Shown piece by piece: positions 25,046 through 33,894 of a stretch of DNA of 64,000 nucleotides. The stretch is from NCBI GenBank assembly GCA_018433975.1, contig JAHDQE010000035.1, positions 1 to 64,000 on the forward strand, written 5' to 3'. Numbering within the stretch: the first letter of the stretch is position 1; each line of letters opens with the position of its first letter. A program made the translations under genes and the position numbers. Source of the DNA: Ornatilinea sp. GTDB lineage: Bacteria; Chloroflexota; Anaerolineae; Anaerolineales; Anaerolineaceae. Under the pieces are notes generated by a model. That model had not been told where the DNA came from and searched no databases. It saw only the letters and a program-made list of their open reading frames with translations.

Positions 25046-26701
25046 TTACTCCGAACCCGGTCCAGCCCACTGGCTAATGCGGAATATTACAAACTCTGCC
25101 GGTTTAACCGGCGCCATTCCGATTTCAATGATCAGGCGTCCCAGATCACGTGATTCCGGTGGGTTCAATTCATCGTCGCATTTAACATAGAAAGCCTCAT
25201 CCGGTGAGCTGCCAAACAGTGCTCCATCACGCCAGACCATCTTGAGAAATGCAGAAGCATCGCGCCGTACCCGTGCCCAAAGTTTGCGGTCATTGGGCTC
25301 GAAGACCACCCATTGTGTGCCGTTCTCAATCGATTTCTCGACATAATTAAACAATCGACGGACATTGATATAACGCCAGGATGGGTTGCTGGAAAGCGTG
25401 CGTGCGCCCCAAACCCGGATGCCGCGTCCGGGGAACCCACGAATGCAGTTCACACCAATTGGATTTAAAGTATCCTGCTCACCTTTGGTGGTTTGATACC
25501 CAACGCCCACTGCCCCCAGAACCACTTCGTTGGCGGGAGCTTTATGCACGCCGCGGGTGTTGTCATTGCGAGCCCACACACCTGCAATGTGTCCGGAAGG
25601 CGGAATGCTGACCACTTTGTTGGTGACCGGATCCATGATCTGAACCCAGGGATAATACAGGGCGCCATAGCTGGAATCGTAACCGGCTGTGTTCATGCGC
25701 CATTTTTTGATCTCCTGCGGAGTCATATCCGGCGGCGCATCCAGAATTGCGACCCGGTCTCCCAGGCGTTCGCAATGCGCGAGCATCATGGTCTGCACAC
25801 CTTTTACCATATCCAGGTCCAGTTTCTGCCCGGGCATGGTGGTCATGAGGTCCGGAACACACACCATGGTGACATCATCCAGCACTTCCAACCCTTCCAC
25901 GCCACTGCGCTCGGTAACGTCTCCCTGAAATTCTGAAGAAGTCGGCGGCGGCAGGAGCGATTTCTCTATGACCAGCACCTGTTCCTGTTCGCGGGGAACA
26001 AGCTGGCTCACAGAAGCCTTTTCATTTGCAATCAACACTTCAACGAGTTTGGAAACTTTGTTGTTCTTGTAGGCGACCTGGACTTTTTTCTCGCCGTCTA
26101 CTGCCATTTCCTGAAGCTGTACCTCTTTAATGGTTTCCAAAACTTTCCAGGAAGAATCGGGTTTTTCCTGTTCTACAAAGAGGGAGAAGCCGTTCCCGCC
26201 ATCGGCTTCTCCGCCGGCATCTTCCGCAGGTTTTTCCTCGCCTTCCTTACCGGTTTTCTTTGCGGTGGATGGAGCAGGCAGAGCAACATCCCCAATCCGG
26301 ACACGGAGGCGCATGCCTTCTGTGCCGGACAGGCGCGCTCGGACGGTCAGAGCAGGTTTGCCCTGCTGATTCACCAGAGTGGTTTCCGCTTTTGGGAAAG
26401 TTCGTACACTGACAACATAGCAGCGCGAGCCACCATTCATAAAATAACCATAGACGGACTGGGGCATGTAGGCACCCGGTACAAAATTCCCGTACCGTTC
26501 AACATATTGTGTCCAGTTCGTAACCAACTGCGGCCGATTGAGCAGGTTCTCAACCAGCGGCTCTCCATCCACTTCACGGACCAGTTCAGCTTTTTCTGTG
26601 AAGCCGATAAAAGCAGCCATTGCAGTGCCAACACCCTCGATCGGTTTTGGCCCTCGATCTACTTCTTCAACGTACACACCTGGTGATAAATATTCTGGCA
26701 T
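25046..26701 (-). CDS. Contractile sheath protein
   Basis: A 551-aa protein with the sheath signature at the N-terminus (MPEYLSPGVYVEEVD) and the conserved C-terminal part (GRGIRVWGARTLSSNPSWRY, then INVRRLFNYVEKSIENGTQW and VIFRISQWAGPG). A variable, Lys/Glu-rich insertion lies around residues 140-250. AFP and PVC loci carry three sheath genes; here I see one. It starts with a good AAGGAGA site. Contraction of this protein drives the tube. Confidence 0.95.
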   Translation of the reverse strand: MPEYLSPGVYVEEVDRGPKPIEGVGTAMAAFIGFTEKAELVREVDGEPLVENLLNRPQLVTNWTQYVERYGNFVPGAYMPQSVYGYFMNGGSRCYVVSVRTFPKAETTLVNQQGKPALTVRARLSGTEGMRLRVRIGDVALPAPSTAKKTGKEGEEKPAEDAGGEADGGNGFSLFVEQEKPDSSWKVLETIKEVQLQEMAVDGEKKVQVAYKNNKVSKLVEVLIANEKASVSQLVPREQEQVLVIEKSLLPPPTSSEFQGDVTERSGVEGLEVLDDVTMVCVPDLMTTMPGQKLDLDMVKGVQTMMLAHCERLGDRVAILDAPPDMTPQEIKKWRMNTAGYDSSYGALYYPWVQIMDPVTNKVVSIPPSGHIAGVWARNDNTRGVHKAPANEVVLGAVGVGYQTTKGEQDTLNPIGVNCIRGFPGRGIRVWGARTLSSNPSWRYINVRRLFNYVEKSIENGTQWVVFEPNDRKLWARVRRDASAFLKMVWRDGALFGSSPDEAFYVKCDDELNPPESRDLGRLIIEIGMAPVKPAEFVIFRISQWAGPGSE

Positions 26702-26847
26702 ATCGGTCTCCTTCGTCGATCAACCATCTAAGTTATGCGCTAGACTAAAAAAACAGTGATAGATTCTCGTGGCAAATCATCCCTTTTTATAATGAATTGG
26801 TCTTTATCGTTGTGTTCCTCCTTGGTTACAGAATGAATCTCCGTAGG
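26702..26847 (-). other. 146-bp gap before the sheath gene, possible internal promoter region
   Basis: This is the longest gap inside the structural part of the operon. On the minus strand it is AT-rich in its middle and ends with the AAGGAGA ribosome site of the sheath gene. An internal promoter feeding sheath and tube expression would make sense, but I see no convincing -35/-10 pair. Confidence 0.3.
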
Positions 26848-27708
26848 CTAAATTTTGATTTCATATTTTGCAGACGGTACCTGAAGCTTTTGCCGTTTCA
26901 GTACGCGGTCATTCACAATTACATCCAGGTTATATTCGCCTTCACGCAGGTGCCCAATTTTGAATGAGCCATCTTCCAAAATCTCAATCTCGCCACCGGT
27001 CTCGGCCAGAATCAGCTTTAATACAGAAGGGGAATATTTGTTGCTGGTAATCTGCCCGTTCACCAGAAAAGCGGTCCGGGAAAGGGTTGGGCCCGGAGGC
27101 TCCTGAGAGCGAGCGGAGGATGCCTGAACGACATCCGGATCTGGATTCTGAAGAAAACGCATTTCGGTCGTGCGTACTGCCGTGAAAGTGACCGGTTGGT
27201 AGGGATCCACCGAATAGGTAACCGTCAAACGGATGCCCGGGTGCAGATCGTTATCCAGCGTGTTCCATAGCTCGGAGGGATTGCCTAGCGCATTGCCCTG
27301 TGCTACGTTCAAGCGGATAGGCGCCGGTTGATCCTTTAGTTCGTCCGGGAGCAGGTCTTCCGGGATAATCGGCTGCCGCAGCAGGGCGGTTAACGCGGCG
27401 GAGAGCAGGCGGTGTTCATCCTGAATCTCCCGCGCCCAGCTTGTCACCAAATATTGCAAATCCATACGGACCGGATTGCGCTTCAGGGTTACCGTGCCGT
27501 CGGGATTGTCCTGGCGAATCCACTGTTCGGAACCGCGCAGCTCCACATTTTCCCGCAGATCAAAAAGGAAGAAATTAAGTGTGGGCTTATTCAACCGCGC
27601 TGACCAGTCCCGTTTGGGTTGTTCAAAAGCGATATCAACCTCCCCTTTTTTCATGGGCATTTCGCGGACCAGCAGTTCACGCAGCGCGTTGTCTATCTCA
27701 TAGATCAT
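26848..27708 (-). CDS. Tail terminator / cap protein with DUF4255 domain (Afp16-like)
   Basis: I choose the ATG at 27708 (286 aa; MIYEIDNALRELLVREMP) because this is where DUF4255 proteins start; the longer in-frame reading up to 27846 runs back through the upstream gene and its extra residues look like a shadow. The N-terminal 190 residues are DUF4255 (PTLNFFLFDLRENVELRGSE, MDLQYLVTSWA, HRLLSAALTALL). The C-terminal part (KLILAETGGEIEILEDGSFK) is a small Ig/carboxypeptidase-regulatory-like domain, an addition common in some eCIS lineages. The start overlaps the end of the preceding gene by 11 bp. Afp16-like proteins cap the end of the tube and sheath and fix particle length. Confidence 0.88.
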   Translation of the reverse strand: MIYEIDNALRELLVREMPMKKGEVDIAFEQPKRDWSARLNKPTLNFFLFDLRENVELRGSEQWIRQDNPDGTVTLKRNPVRMDLQYLVTSWAREIQDEHRLLSAALTALLRQPIIPEDLLPDELKDQPAPIRLNVAQGNALGNPSELWNTLDNDLHPGIRLTVTYSVDPYQPVTFTAVRTTEMRFLQNPDPDVVQASSARSQEPPGPTLSRTAFLVNGQITSNKYSPSVLKLILAETGGEIEILEDGSFKIGHLREGEYNLDVIVNDRVLKRQKLQVPSAKYEIKI

Positions 27709-28258
27709 ATCCGGGGAATGCCTCCTTTCTGCTTCCTTCCGATTCCAGTTCGACGAGTATCTGCGCCAGAGTTTTCTCTCCGGTTGCAACGGCTTTGAGC
27801 AAATCAAAACGCAGTGCGGCATAATACTGCATTCCACTGACGGCATCTGCTACCAGATTGGTATCCAGTACATTGTCCAGGCATTCAAACACCTGGCGGT
27901 AGTACAGATTTTTTTGTGCTTCATTCAGTCCAAAAGCACCGACAGGGGTAGACCAGTTGATCATCAATAGTAACCTGGCTAAATCCGGATAAGCACTTTC
28001 CTGGAGGTCGAAAGGAAAACGGATAAAGAGCTGGAGAAAATCGGTCTGTTCTTTGTCCAGTTCGGATGCGAGCTCACTATCCCTCATCGTGGCCTTGAGC
28101 AGGTCGTTCAGAAAGAAAATTACCATTCGAAGGCCGGATTCCTCCAATGAAACCGTCAACTGCTCAACCGGTAAACTTTCTGTGATGGGAGCCAGTTCAG
28201 CCTGAAAATCCCATTCTTCCAGAACCAATTTAAGATCCTGCAATGTTGTTCCGTGCAT
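27698..28258 (-). CDS. Small helical protein, possible cargo chaperone
   Basis: A 186-aa acidic, helical protein (LKLVLEEWDFQAELAPITES, then LRMVIFFLNDLL, FIRFPFDLQES, LARLLLMINWSTPVGAFGL and YYRQVFECLDNVL). The pattern of an alpha/beta domain followed by helices is reminiscent of YbjN or type III secretion chaperone folds, but I cannot assign a family with confidence. It sits between the DUF4157 cargo-type gene (22 bp upstream) and the tail terminator gene (overlapping), so a chaperone or loading role for the DUF4157 protein is a reasonable guess. Confidence 0.68.
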   Translation of the reverse strand: MHGTTLQDLKLVLEEWDFQAELAPITESLPVEQLTVSLEESGLRMVIFFLNDLLKATMRDSELASELDKEQTDFLQLFIRFPFDLQESAYPDLARLLLMINWSTPVGAFGLNEAQKNLYYRQVFECLDNVLDTNLVADAVSGMQYYAALRFDLLKAVATGEKTLAQILVELESEGSRKEAFPGYDL

Positions 28259-28279
28259 TTGCCCCTCACTTGATCGTGA

Positions 28280-30793
28280 TTAATGTTTTGATAATTTGCT
28301 CTTGATCAGCTCTTTAACGGCTGCCGGATCTTCGTTTACCCAGGCGGGCCAATCCGTGACGCCCGTAATATTCAATACTTCTTTAGCAAATTTGATCGCA
28401 TCGGCATTGCCGGCTCTCAATAGTCTTACCAAATCGTCTGCTTTTCCATTTAGCTCGTCTTCTTTTGGCTCTCCGGCTTTGGTAGCAATTGCCTGCCCAA
28501 TACCGCCTGCCAGGCCAAGGCCGCCCATGACGGAGCCGAAGACATCATCTCCCATTATGCTGGAGATACCTCCCAAGACAGTTGAGACACCTTTGAAGGT
28601 CTCAAAGAACCTGCCTAAACGGTTCTGTTTCTTTTTTGTTAAACTGGCAATATTGCTGAGGGTTTCTTCATCCCCGGTCGCATTTTCTTTGACAAACTTG
28701 GATGCTTTGCTGCTCCTCCGGAAGGATTTGAATAACCCCATTCCTCCTTTAATACTTCCTAATGCTCCCGCGCCAATGGCAAAACTGCCGCTGACTTTAT
28801 CTGTAACATCTGAGGTCCCCTTTTCCTCATCCTGGTCGGGATTATGACCCTTGGAAATATTTCCAACCAGGCTGGAGATGCTGCCCCCCAGCCCAAGAGT
28901 ACCCTGTGCCATTCCCCAGATTCCCTCGCGCTTTTGTTTTTTACCCAGAGATTGGGCAGCACGGGAAGACAATGCTCCTTTATCCATGCGTTTGCCGCGG
29001 CGGTATTTGGAGAATGCGCCCAGCATGGAAACACCCTGCAGCAAAGTGTCTCCTGCATCTGCAGTTGCGCCAATGATTCCACTGGTTTTGTCGTTATCCA
29101 TTGCTCCTGTAATTGAACTGGCAGTACCTGCGGTACCGGAAAGCCCTTCAATCACCGGGTGTTCGGCGAATTCACCAATTTTCTCAAGTTTTGTATCTGT
29201 TTTTGCATTGCTGTATGTGGCCTGTTTAATTAGTTTTGCTTTCTCCGCAGCGTTTGGTGCGGAGAGAATGCTGCTGCGATCGGCAGTATTGATGCGGTTC
29301 CATTGTTTGGGCGTAATGGAAGGTATCGCTGCTTTAATTTCATTCCATTTTGTGTAATTGGCAATATCATTATCGGAACCATCCTTTGGCCAGCTTTTAC
29401 TTGCTGCCGCCTTTGCAAGTTCCAATGCCTTTGCAGGATCACTATTATGAGCGGTCAAGATCACCCCGCGCTGCCCTTGAGTGAACTTGCTCCAGGTTGT
29501 AAGTGAAGATTTTAATTCGTCTTTTATGTTCTTAATTTTGTCTTTATTTGTAATGTCCGCATCGGCGCCGTCTTTTGGCCAGTGATTGTTCTTTGATGCC
29601 GTGATTAATTCGTTCCCTAAAGCTTCTTCGTTGCCCGTGAAACACCCTAAAATGGTTCCTCTTCTTCCGGTTGCTATTCCATTCCAGTCAGTTATCTTGA
29701 GACTTCTGGAAACCAGTATTTTTTTTATGACATCCATACTCGCAAGGTCTGCCCCCGTCGAATTTTTTGGCCAATCATTGCTTTTTGCGCCTTCGATCAG
29801 CAGCTTTGCTAATTTTGTCTCGTTGTTCTCGACTGCTTCCTTTATAACGGTCTTTCTGTTCCCCGAAAAACCGGTCCAGGTGGCTGAATCGGTCACCCCG
29901 TATGATTTCATTTTCTTCCAGATTTCCGCTGTCAGGTCGGTTGGGATGATTTCGGCAGGTTGTTGAGGCGCAGTGTTTGTAGTGCCTCCCTGCTGGGTGG
30001 TTTGTGTTGTGCTTCCTCCTTGCTGTGGGTTGGAACCATTTCCCTGCTGGCTAGTTTGTGTTGTACTTCCCGATCCATCAGAAGACTTGAACCCCAAAGA
30101 ACTCTTGATCTTTTTCCACGATGGAAAACGCTGCACCACACCCGCCCCTGCTGCCAACCCGGCTTTTGAAGCAGCTTCCCGATTTGCTGCGACACGGTCT
30201 GCTTCTTTTTCATACTGATCGTCGGGTTTGCCCAGCTTCAGAGCTCCGCTTCCGGAACCGCCGGATTGTTGGACCACATGGGTTAATTCATGGGTTAAAG
30301 TGTGACGGCCTTGTTCGGATTGCGGGTCGTAGGCTCCCTGGCTGAAGAAAATGTTATTACCCAATGTGAAGGCACGGGCCTGGAGTTCTCTGCTCAGTGT
30401 ATCTGCTTTACGACCGGTGTGGATACGGACGTTGTTGAAGTCATGACCAAGCTGCTGGCTCATGTTTTCCCGCACCGGCGCGGAGAGCGGCTGGCCGCCC
30501 TGGCTCGCAGCTTTGATTTCTGCCGCAATACCCTGCCGAAGATGGCCCTGTTCATTTGTTACCGGCTGACGCTGAACCGTCGAATCCAAAACACGCTGAA
30601 CTACCTGGTTTCCAAAACGGTGCTGTAATGCGAGGATATCCTCCGGCCGAGCACGCGAGGGCGTTTCCAGAGCCTGGTTCAGCCATTCCGGCTGGGCAGA
30701 CGGATCTGAATAGCTGCGGTTTTTATTCTGTCCCTGCTTTTCACGTTCAGGGGAACTTTTCTGAATCGATCTCACTCTGGATTTATCTACCAT
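28280..30793 (-). CDS. DUF4157 eCIS core/cargo protein with repeat and glycine-rich domains
   Basis: An 837-aa protein. Residues 1-70 are a disordered leader with the usual ILALQHRFGNQVVQRVL motif; about 95-180 are DUF4157, with the metalloprotease-like HELTHVVQQ (HExxH) at about 168. About 285-530 contain four related repeats of about 60 residues (W-x3 to R-xx-I segments; three end in WPK followed by an Asp/Asn/Gly-rich turn). About 545-780 are rich in Gly, Ala and Ser with several long small-residue segments (GFAIGAGALGSIKGG-like) that could be membrane-active, and the end is a short charged helix region. DUF4157 proteins are strongly associated with eCIS loci and often head toxins. Here it is the likely cargo. 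The toxic activity of the C-terminal part is unknown. Confidence 0.8.
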   Translation of the reverse strand: MVDKSRVRSIQKSSPEREKQGQNKNRSYSDPSAQPEWLNQALETPSRARPEDILALQHRFGNQVVQRVLDSTVQRQPVTNEQGHLRQGIAAEIKAASQGGQPLSAPVRENMSQQLGHDFNNVRIHTGRKADTLSRELQARAFTLGNNIFFSQGAYDPQSEQGRHTLTHELTHVVQQSGGSGSGALKLGKPDDQYEKEADRVAANREAASKAGLAAGAGVVQRFPSWKKIKSSLGFKSSDGSGSTTQTSQQGNGSNPQQGGSTTQTTQQGGTTNTAPQQPAEIIPTDLTAEIWKKMKSYGVTDSATWTGFSGNRKTVIKEAVENNETKLAKLLIEGAKSNDWPKNSTGADLASMDVIKKILVSRSLKITDWNGIATGRRGTILGCFTGNEEALGNELITASKNNHWPKDGADADITNKDKIKNIKDELKSSLTTWSKFTQGQRGVILTAHNSDPAKALELAKAAASKSWPKDGSDNDIANYTKWNEIKAAIPSITPKQWNRINTADRSSILSAPNAAEKAKLIKQATYSNAKTDTKLEKIGEFAEHPVIEGLSGTAGTASSITGAMDNDKTSGIIGATADAGDTLLQGVSMLGAFSKYRRGKRMDKGALSSRAAQSLGKKQKREGIWGMAQGTLGLGGSISSLVGNISKGHNPDQDEEKGTSDVTDKVSGSFAIGAGALGSIKGGMGLFKSFRRSSKASKFVKENATGDEETLSNIASLTKKKQNRLGRFFETFKGVSTVLGGISSIMGDDVFGSVMGGLGLAGGIGQAIATKAGEPKEDELNGKADDLVRLLRAGNADAIKFAKEVLNITGVTDWPAWVNEDPAAVKELIKSKLSKH

Positions 30794-30805
30794 GCTGACT
30801 GCCCT

Positions 30806-32983
30806 CTATCTTTCAATTTTCAAGTCCTGTTCGTTGATCAATCTACCCATTTTTTGAAGCTCACGTCGAACCCCATGCAGCAGGTGATGAGTCCCCACCG
30901 GGATCTCTTCGCTGGCTGCCAGGAAAGCGGCGCTGACAATTGCGTTTCGGATGCTGCCACCGGCCAGTTTGAAGCGCTTCGCGAGAAGTTTAAAGTCGAT
31001 GTTATCTTCGCGAGGAACTCCTGAGGGAAATAGAACCTGCCAGATTTCCAGTCGCTGTGTTTCATCCGGAAACGGGAAATCCACTACAAACTGTAACCTG
31101 CGGGTAAAGGCTTCGTCCAGATTTGCCCGCAGGTTGGTAGCAAGAATGACCACGCCATCATAAGTTTCCATTCGCTGGAGTAAATAACCCACTTCGATGT
31201 TGGCATAACGGTCATGGGCGTCCTTGACTTCCGATCGCTTTCCAAAAATCGCGTCGGCTTCATCAAAGAATAGTATCGCATTACTGTTTCTGGCCTGGCT
31301 GAAAATGCGTTCCAAATTCTTCTCTGTTTCGCCAATATATTTGCTCACAACAGTGGAAAGGTCTACCTTGTAAATGTCCATCCCCAGTTCAGCAGCAATC
31401 ACCTGGGCTGCAAGAGTCTTGCCAGTCCCCGGAGGGCCGGCAAACAATGCCGAAATTCCTGTGCTGGCAACCAGCTTTTCTCCCAGCCCCCAGGTCTCCA
31501 GTACCAGTGCACGCCCGCGGACTGTAGAAACGATCTCGTGCAAAACGGCCATGTCATCTTCGGGCAATACTATGTCTTCCCACCGGTAGCGCGGCTCAAT
31601 CTTGACAGCCAGATTATCCAGATGGTGGCTGGAATGCAGCCGGGCGGCTTCAAATAGATCTTCGGAGGTAACTGCCTGTCCGTTTTGAAAAGCGGTATTC
31701 TTTGCCGTCCAGACCGCGTTCTCGATCTGGCTGATTGTAAGGGTAAACTGACCTGCCAGCAGATTAAACTCTTCATCCGTTACATTCCCGGTCCCTTTCA
31801 GGGATTGCTGCCAGGCCAGCCGGCGCTCTGCAGTGGAAGGCAAACTGAATCCCCACCATAACAACGGGCGCTCGCCTGTTAGTTTTCCGCTCTGTGACCG
31901 CCAGGGCGAAGCACTGCATAACACCATCATGTTGGAGAAATAATCCAGCTCAGAAAAGATATTTTCCGGAACAGTACCTTCCTGGCTCAAAAAGTTGTTC
32001 CATCCGACCAGGCAGGGAATAGCGCCTTCCAACAAAGCATCCCGGAAAATCAGGTGAAGTGCTGCCGGGTGAGAAAGGCCTTCTACAGAGGCAATTGCGT
32101 TGAGATCGGCCACCATCAGCGGTTTACCCAACCGGCCGGCAATCTGTCGGGCGGTATTGACCATTTGAGACGGGTCCGGGCCATAAAATGCCAGCACAGC
32201 CCGAGAGGATTCAATAGCCTTCCAATTCCTATCAGAAATTCCCGAGGGTAAGAAACCATTTGAATCAGATTCGGTCCGGGTAAGGTGCAGTACACCTGCC
32301 AGCTTTTTTCCGGGTCGATACGTTCCTAATAACCAGGAAACAATTTCCTGCGGAACATACAGATCTTGCTTTAATAACGAATAACCATTATCCGGAACTG
32401 AATTGGATTTTTCTAAAAGCCGGTGCCGGATCAATGGGGCGTGGTCGCGGAACGAATCCAGATGGTGCAGTCGTTCAATTCCGGGCTGGAGCAGTAAATT
32501 TAAAAGTAATTCCACACCAGGAAGTTTGTGGGTCACGTCATCCTGCAAAAATCCATACAACCGCTCGTATCTCAAATCTAATGCAGGAGCAAGGCAAATT
32601 AAAAAAGCGTCCATTTCGAACGAACTCAGTCCAAAAGCTTCCTTTAAAAAAGGCAGACACAGCCTTATCGACTGTGCCTGCGCCTGTTCAAGAATTTGAT
32701 TTAACTTGGTGGAAACTTCTCCCAGCGCTGCTTTAAAAACCTGCGTTTCCTCTGAAGACAGAGATATTCCGGTCCCCCAACTGCTTCCCATGGGACGCTT
32801 CACAAGAGCGGCGGCTTCTTCAGAAGAAATATAAAGACCCCTGAATTGGTCCGTGGTGTCCTGTCCTGCCAATTGCCAGCGCTGCACAGCGTTCCCGATG
32901 ATGAGGTCGATCCGCGTTAATTCGGTTTGAAGATGCTTCAAACTGAGTTGCTTCTCCTTTGTGGCTACAGCGATGTCGGGCAT
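30806..32983 (-). CDS. AAA+ ATPase of the contractile injection system (Afp15/Pvc15-like)
   Basis: A 725-aa protein. The C-terminal AAA+ domain has Walker A GPPGTGKT (about residue 517), Walker B ILFFDEADAIFGKRSE (about 573), the sensor ILATNLRANLDEAFTRRL and an arginine-finger region. The middle (about 260-430) looks like a second, degenerate AAA module (GPDPSQM where the P-loop would be, then DLNAIASVEG). The N-terminal 250 residues are helical. Members of this family are present in essentially all eCIS loci and are thought to act in particle assembly. As the first gene of the operon it probably lies closest to the promoter, but I could not identify one with confidence upstream. Confidence 0.92.
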   Translation of the reverse strand: MPDIAVATKEKQLSLKHLQTELTRIDLIIGNAVQRWQLAGQDTTDQFRGLYISSEEAAALVKRPMGSSWGTGISLSSEETQVFKAALGEVSTKLNQILEQAQAQSIRLCLPFLKEAFGLSSFEMDAFLICLAPALDLRYERLYGFLQDDVTHKLPGVELLLNLLLQPGIERLHHLDSFRDHAPLIRHRLLEKSNSVPDNGYSLLKQDLYVPQEIVSWLLGTYRPGKKLAGVLHLTRTESDSNGFLPSGISDRNWKAIESSRAVLAFYGPDPSQMVNTARQIAGRLGKPLMVADLNAIASVEGLSHPAALHLIFRDALLEGAIPCLVGWNNFLSQEGTVPENIFSELDYFSNMMVLCSASPWRSQSGKLTGERPLLWWGFSLPSTAERRLAWQQSLKGTGNVTDEEFNLLAGQFTLTISQIENAVWTAKNTAFQNGQAVTSEDLFEAARLHSSHHLDNLAVKIEPRYRWEDIVLPEDDMAVLHEIVSTVRGRALVLETWGLGEKLVASTGISALFAGPPGTGKTLAAQVIAAELGMDIYKVDLSTVVSKYIGETEKNLERIFSQARNSNAILFFDEADAIFGKRSEVKDAHDRYANIEVGYLLQRMETYDGVVILATNLRANLDEAFTRRLQFVVDFPFPDETQRLEIWQVLFPSGVPREDNIDFKLLAKRFKLAGGSIRNAIVSAAFLAASEEIPVGTHHLLHGVRRELQKMGRLINEQDLKIER

Positions 32984-33894
32984 GGGATAAATTTCCCTGA
33001 ATGGATGAATCTATAAGTTGTAGTTGTTTATTAAGACAGTGAAATATTTACCACCCCACAAGCCCCTGTACCTCTTTAACCAATAATGTGTGTACAAGGG
33101 CCTATGTCATATTACTTAATATCTTATTTTAAGATTTTACCGTTGTTGTCAGATAATAGCAATCCAAAACCGCGACCTTTCAAATTTGTAAAATCGTTTT
33201 ACTCCAGCATGCACACTTTGATTAAGCCTGGCTATAAGAATTGTCCTATTGGATAGGAGTGTAATGAAACTCGAATTAATCAGCCAATCAGCGGTACTCT
33301 TCAGGCGTAAATGCTTCATGAAATTAAGCTAAAGAATAAGAGTTTAGATTATTTGGAATGATTGAAACCTGGACTTTCTTGACACAGGTGGTACAACCAT
33401 TCGTTTTTACAAAAGGCAGTAGATCTGACGGTCCCTGCAAGATCACCTTATCCAGTTTAAAAATTATTTACTACTAAGTGGGAAACAAAACTCGACTAAA
33501 AAGAATTTCTGGTTTCTACAAGACAGCGGCAGCTATTGATTTTTTAATTGTCTGAGTATTACAATAGTTGTATGAATTTAGGAGAGACTAAACTATTAAT
33601 TAGAAATAACTATGAAAACAAAAGTTGTTGTTCCATATTTGTCTATGCACAACTGTATCCGCTCTTCTCTTCGCGGGATGACCACCGGGCTAATGAACGG
33701 GGTTATCCCTATAAGGGCTTGTCAAACCCATACTCTGGGAGAATCGGCACCCGCTAAACCATTGTTCAAAGGCCGGACGTATTCTAAATGAAAAGAGTTC
33801 GCTGTCTTGAGCATCATATATGTAGATAAAGGACGAATAAAGTGAACCCCCGAGAGTATTTAGGAGGAGATCAGAAAAGAAGGGCTCAATTATT
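32984..33894. other. 911-bp intergenic region between divergent genes
   Basis: Separates the start of the injection-system operon (minus strand) from the Nramp gene (plus strand), so it must hold promoters for both. The left 550 bp are AT-rich with no recognisable gene. The part from about 33655 to 33780 is noticeably more GC-rich and could fold (for example CCCTATAAGGG at 33706-33716), perhaps a structured leader. A 59-codon ORF at 33612-33791 has no supporting feature. I do not recognise a known riboswitch. Confidence 0.5.
33548..33576 (+). promoter_or_regulatory. Possible promoter for the Nramp transporter gene
   Basis: TTGTCT (33548-33553), a 17-base spacer and TATGAA (33571-33576) fit a sigma-70-type promoter moderately well. 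It would give the Nramp mRNA a leader of about 310 nt that includes the GC-rich segment. Weak evidence: the boxes deviate at three positions in total. Confidence 0.3.

Noticed and set aside
33612..33791. 59-codon ORF in the leader of the Nramp gene
   Set aside because: No ribosome site at a good distance and no recognisable family; kept only as part of the leader.
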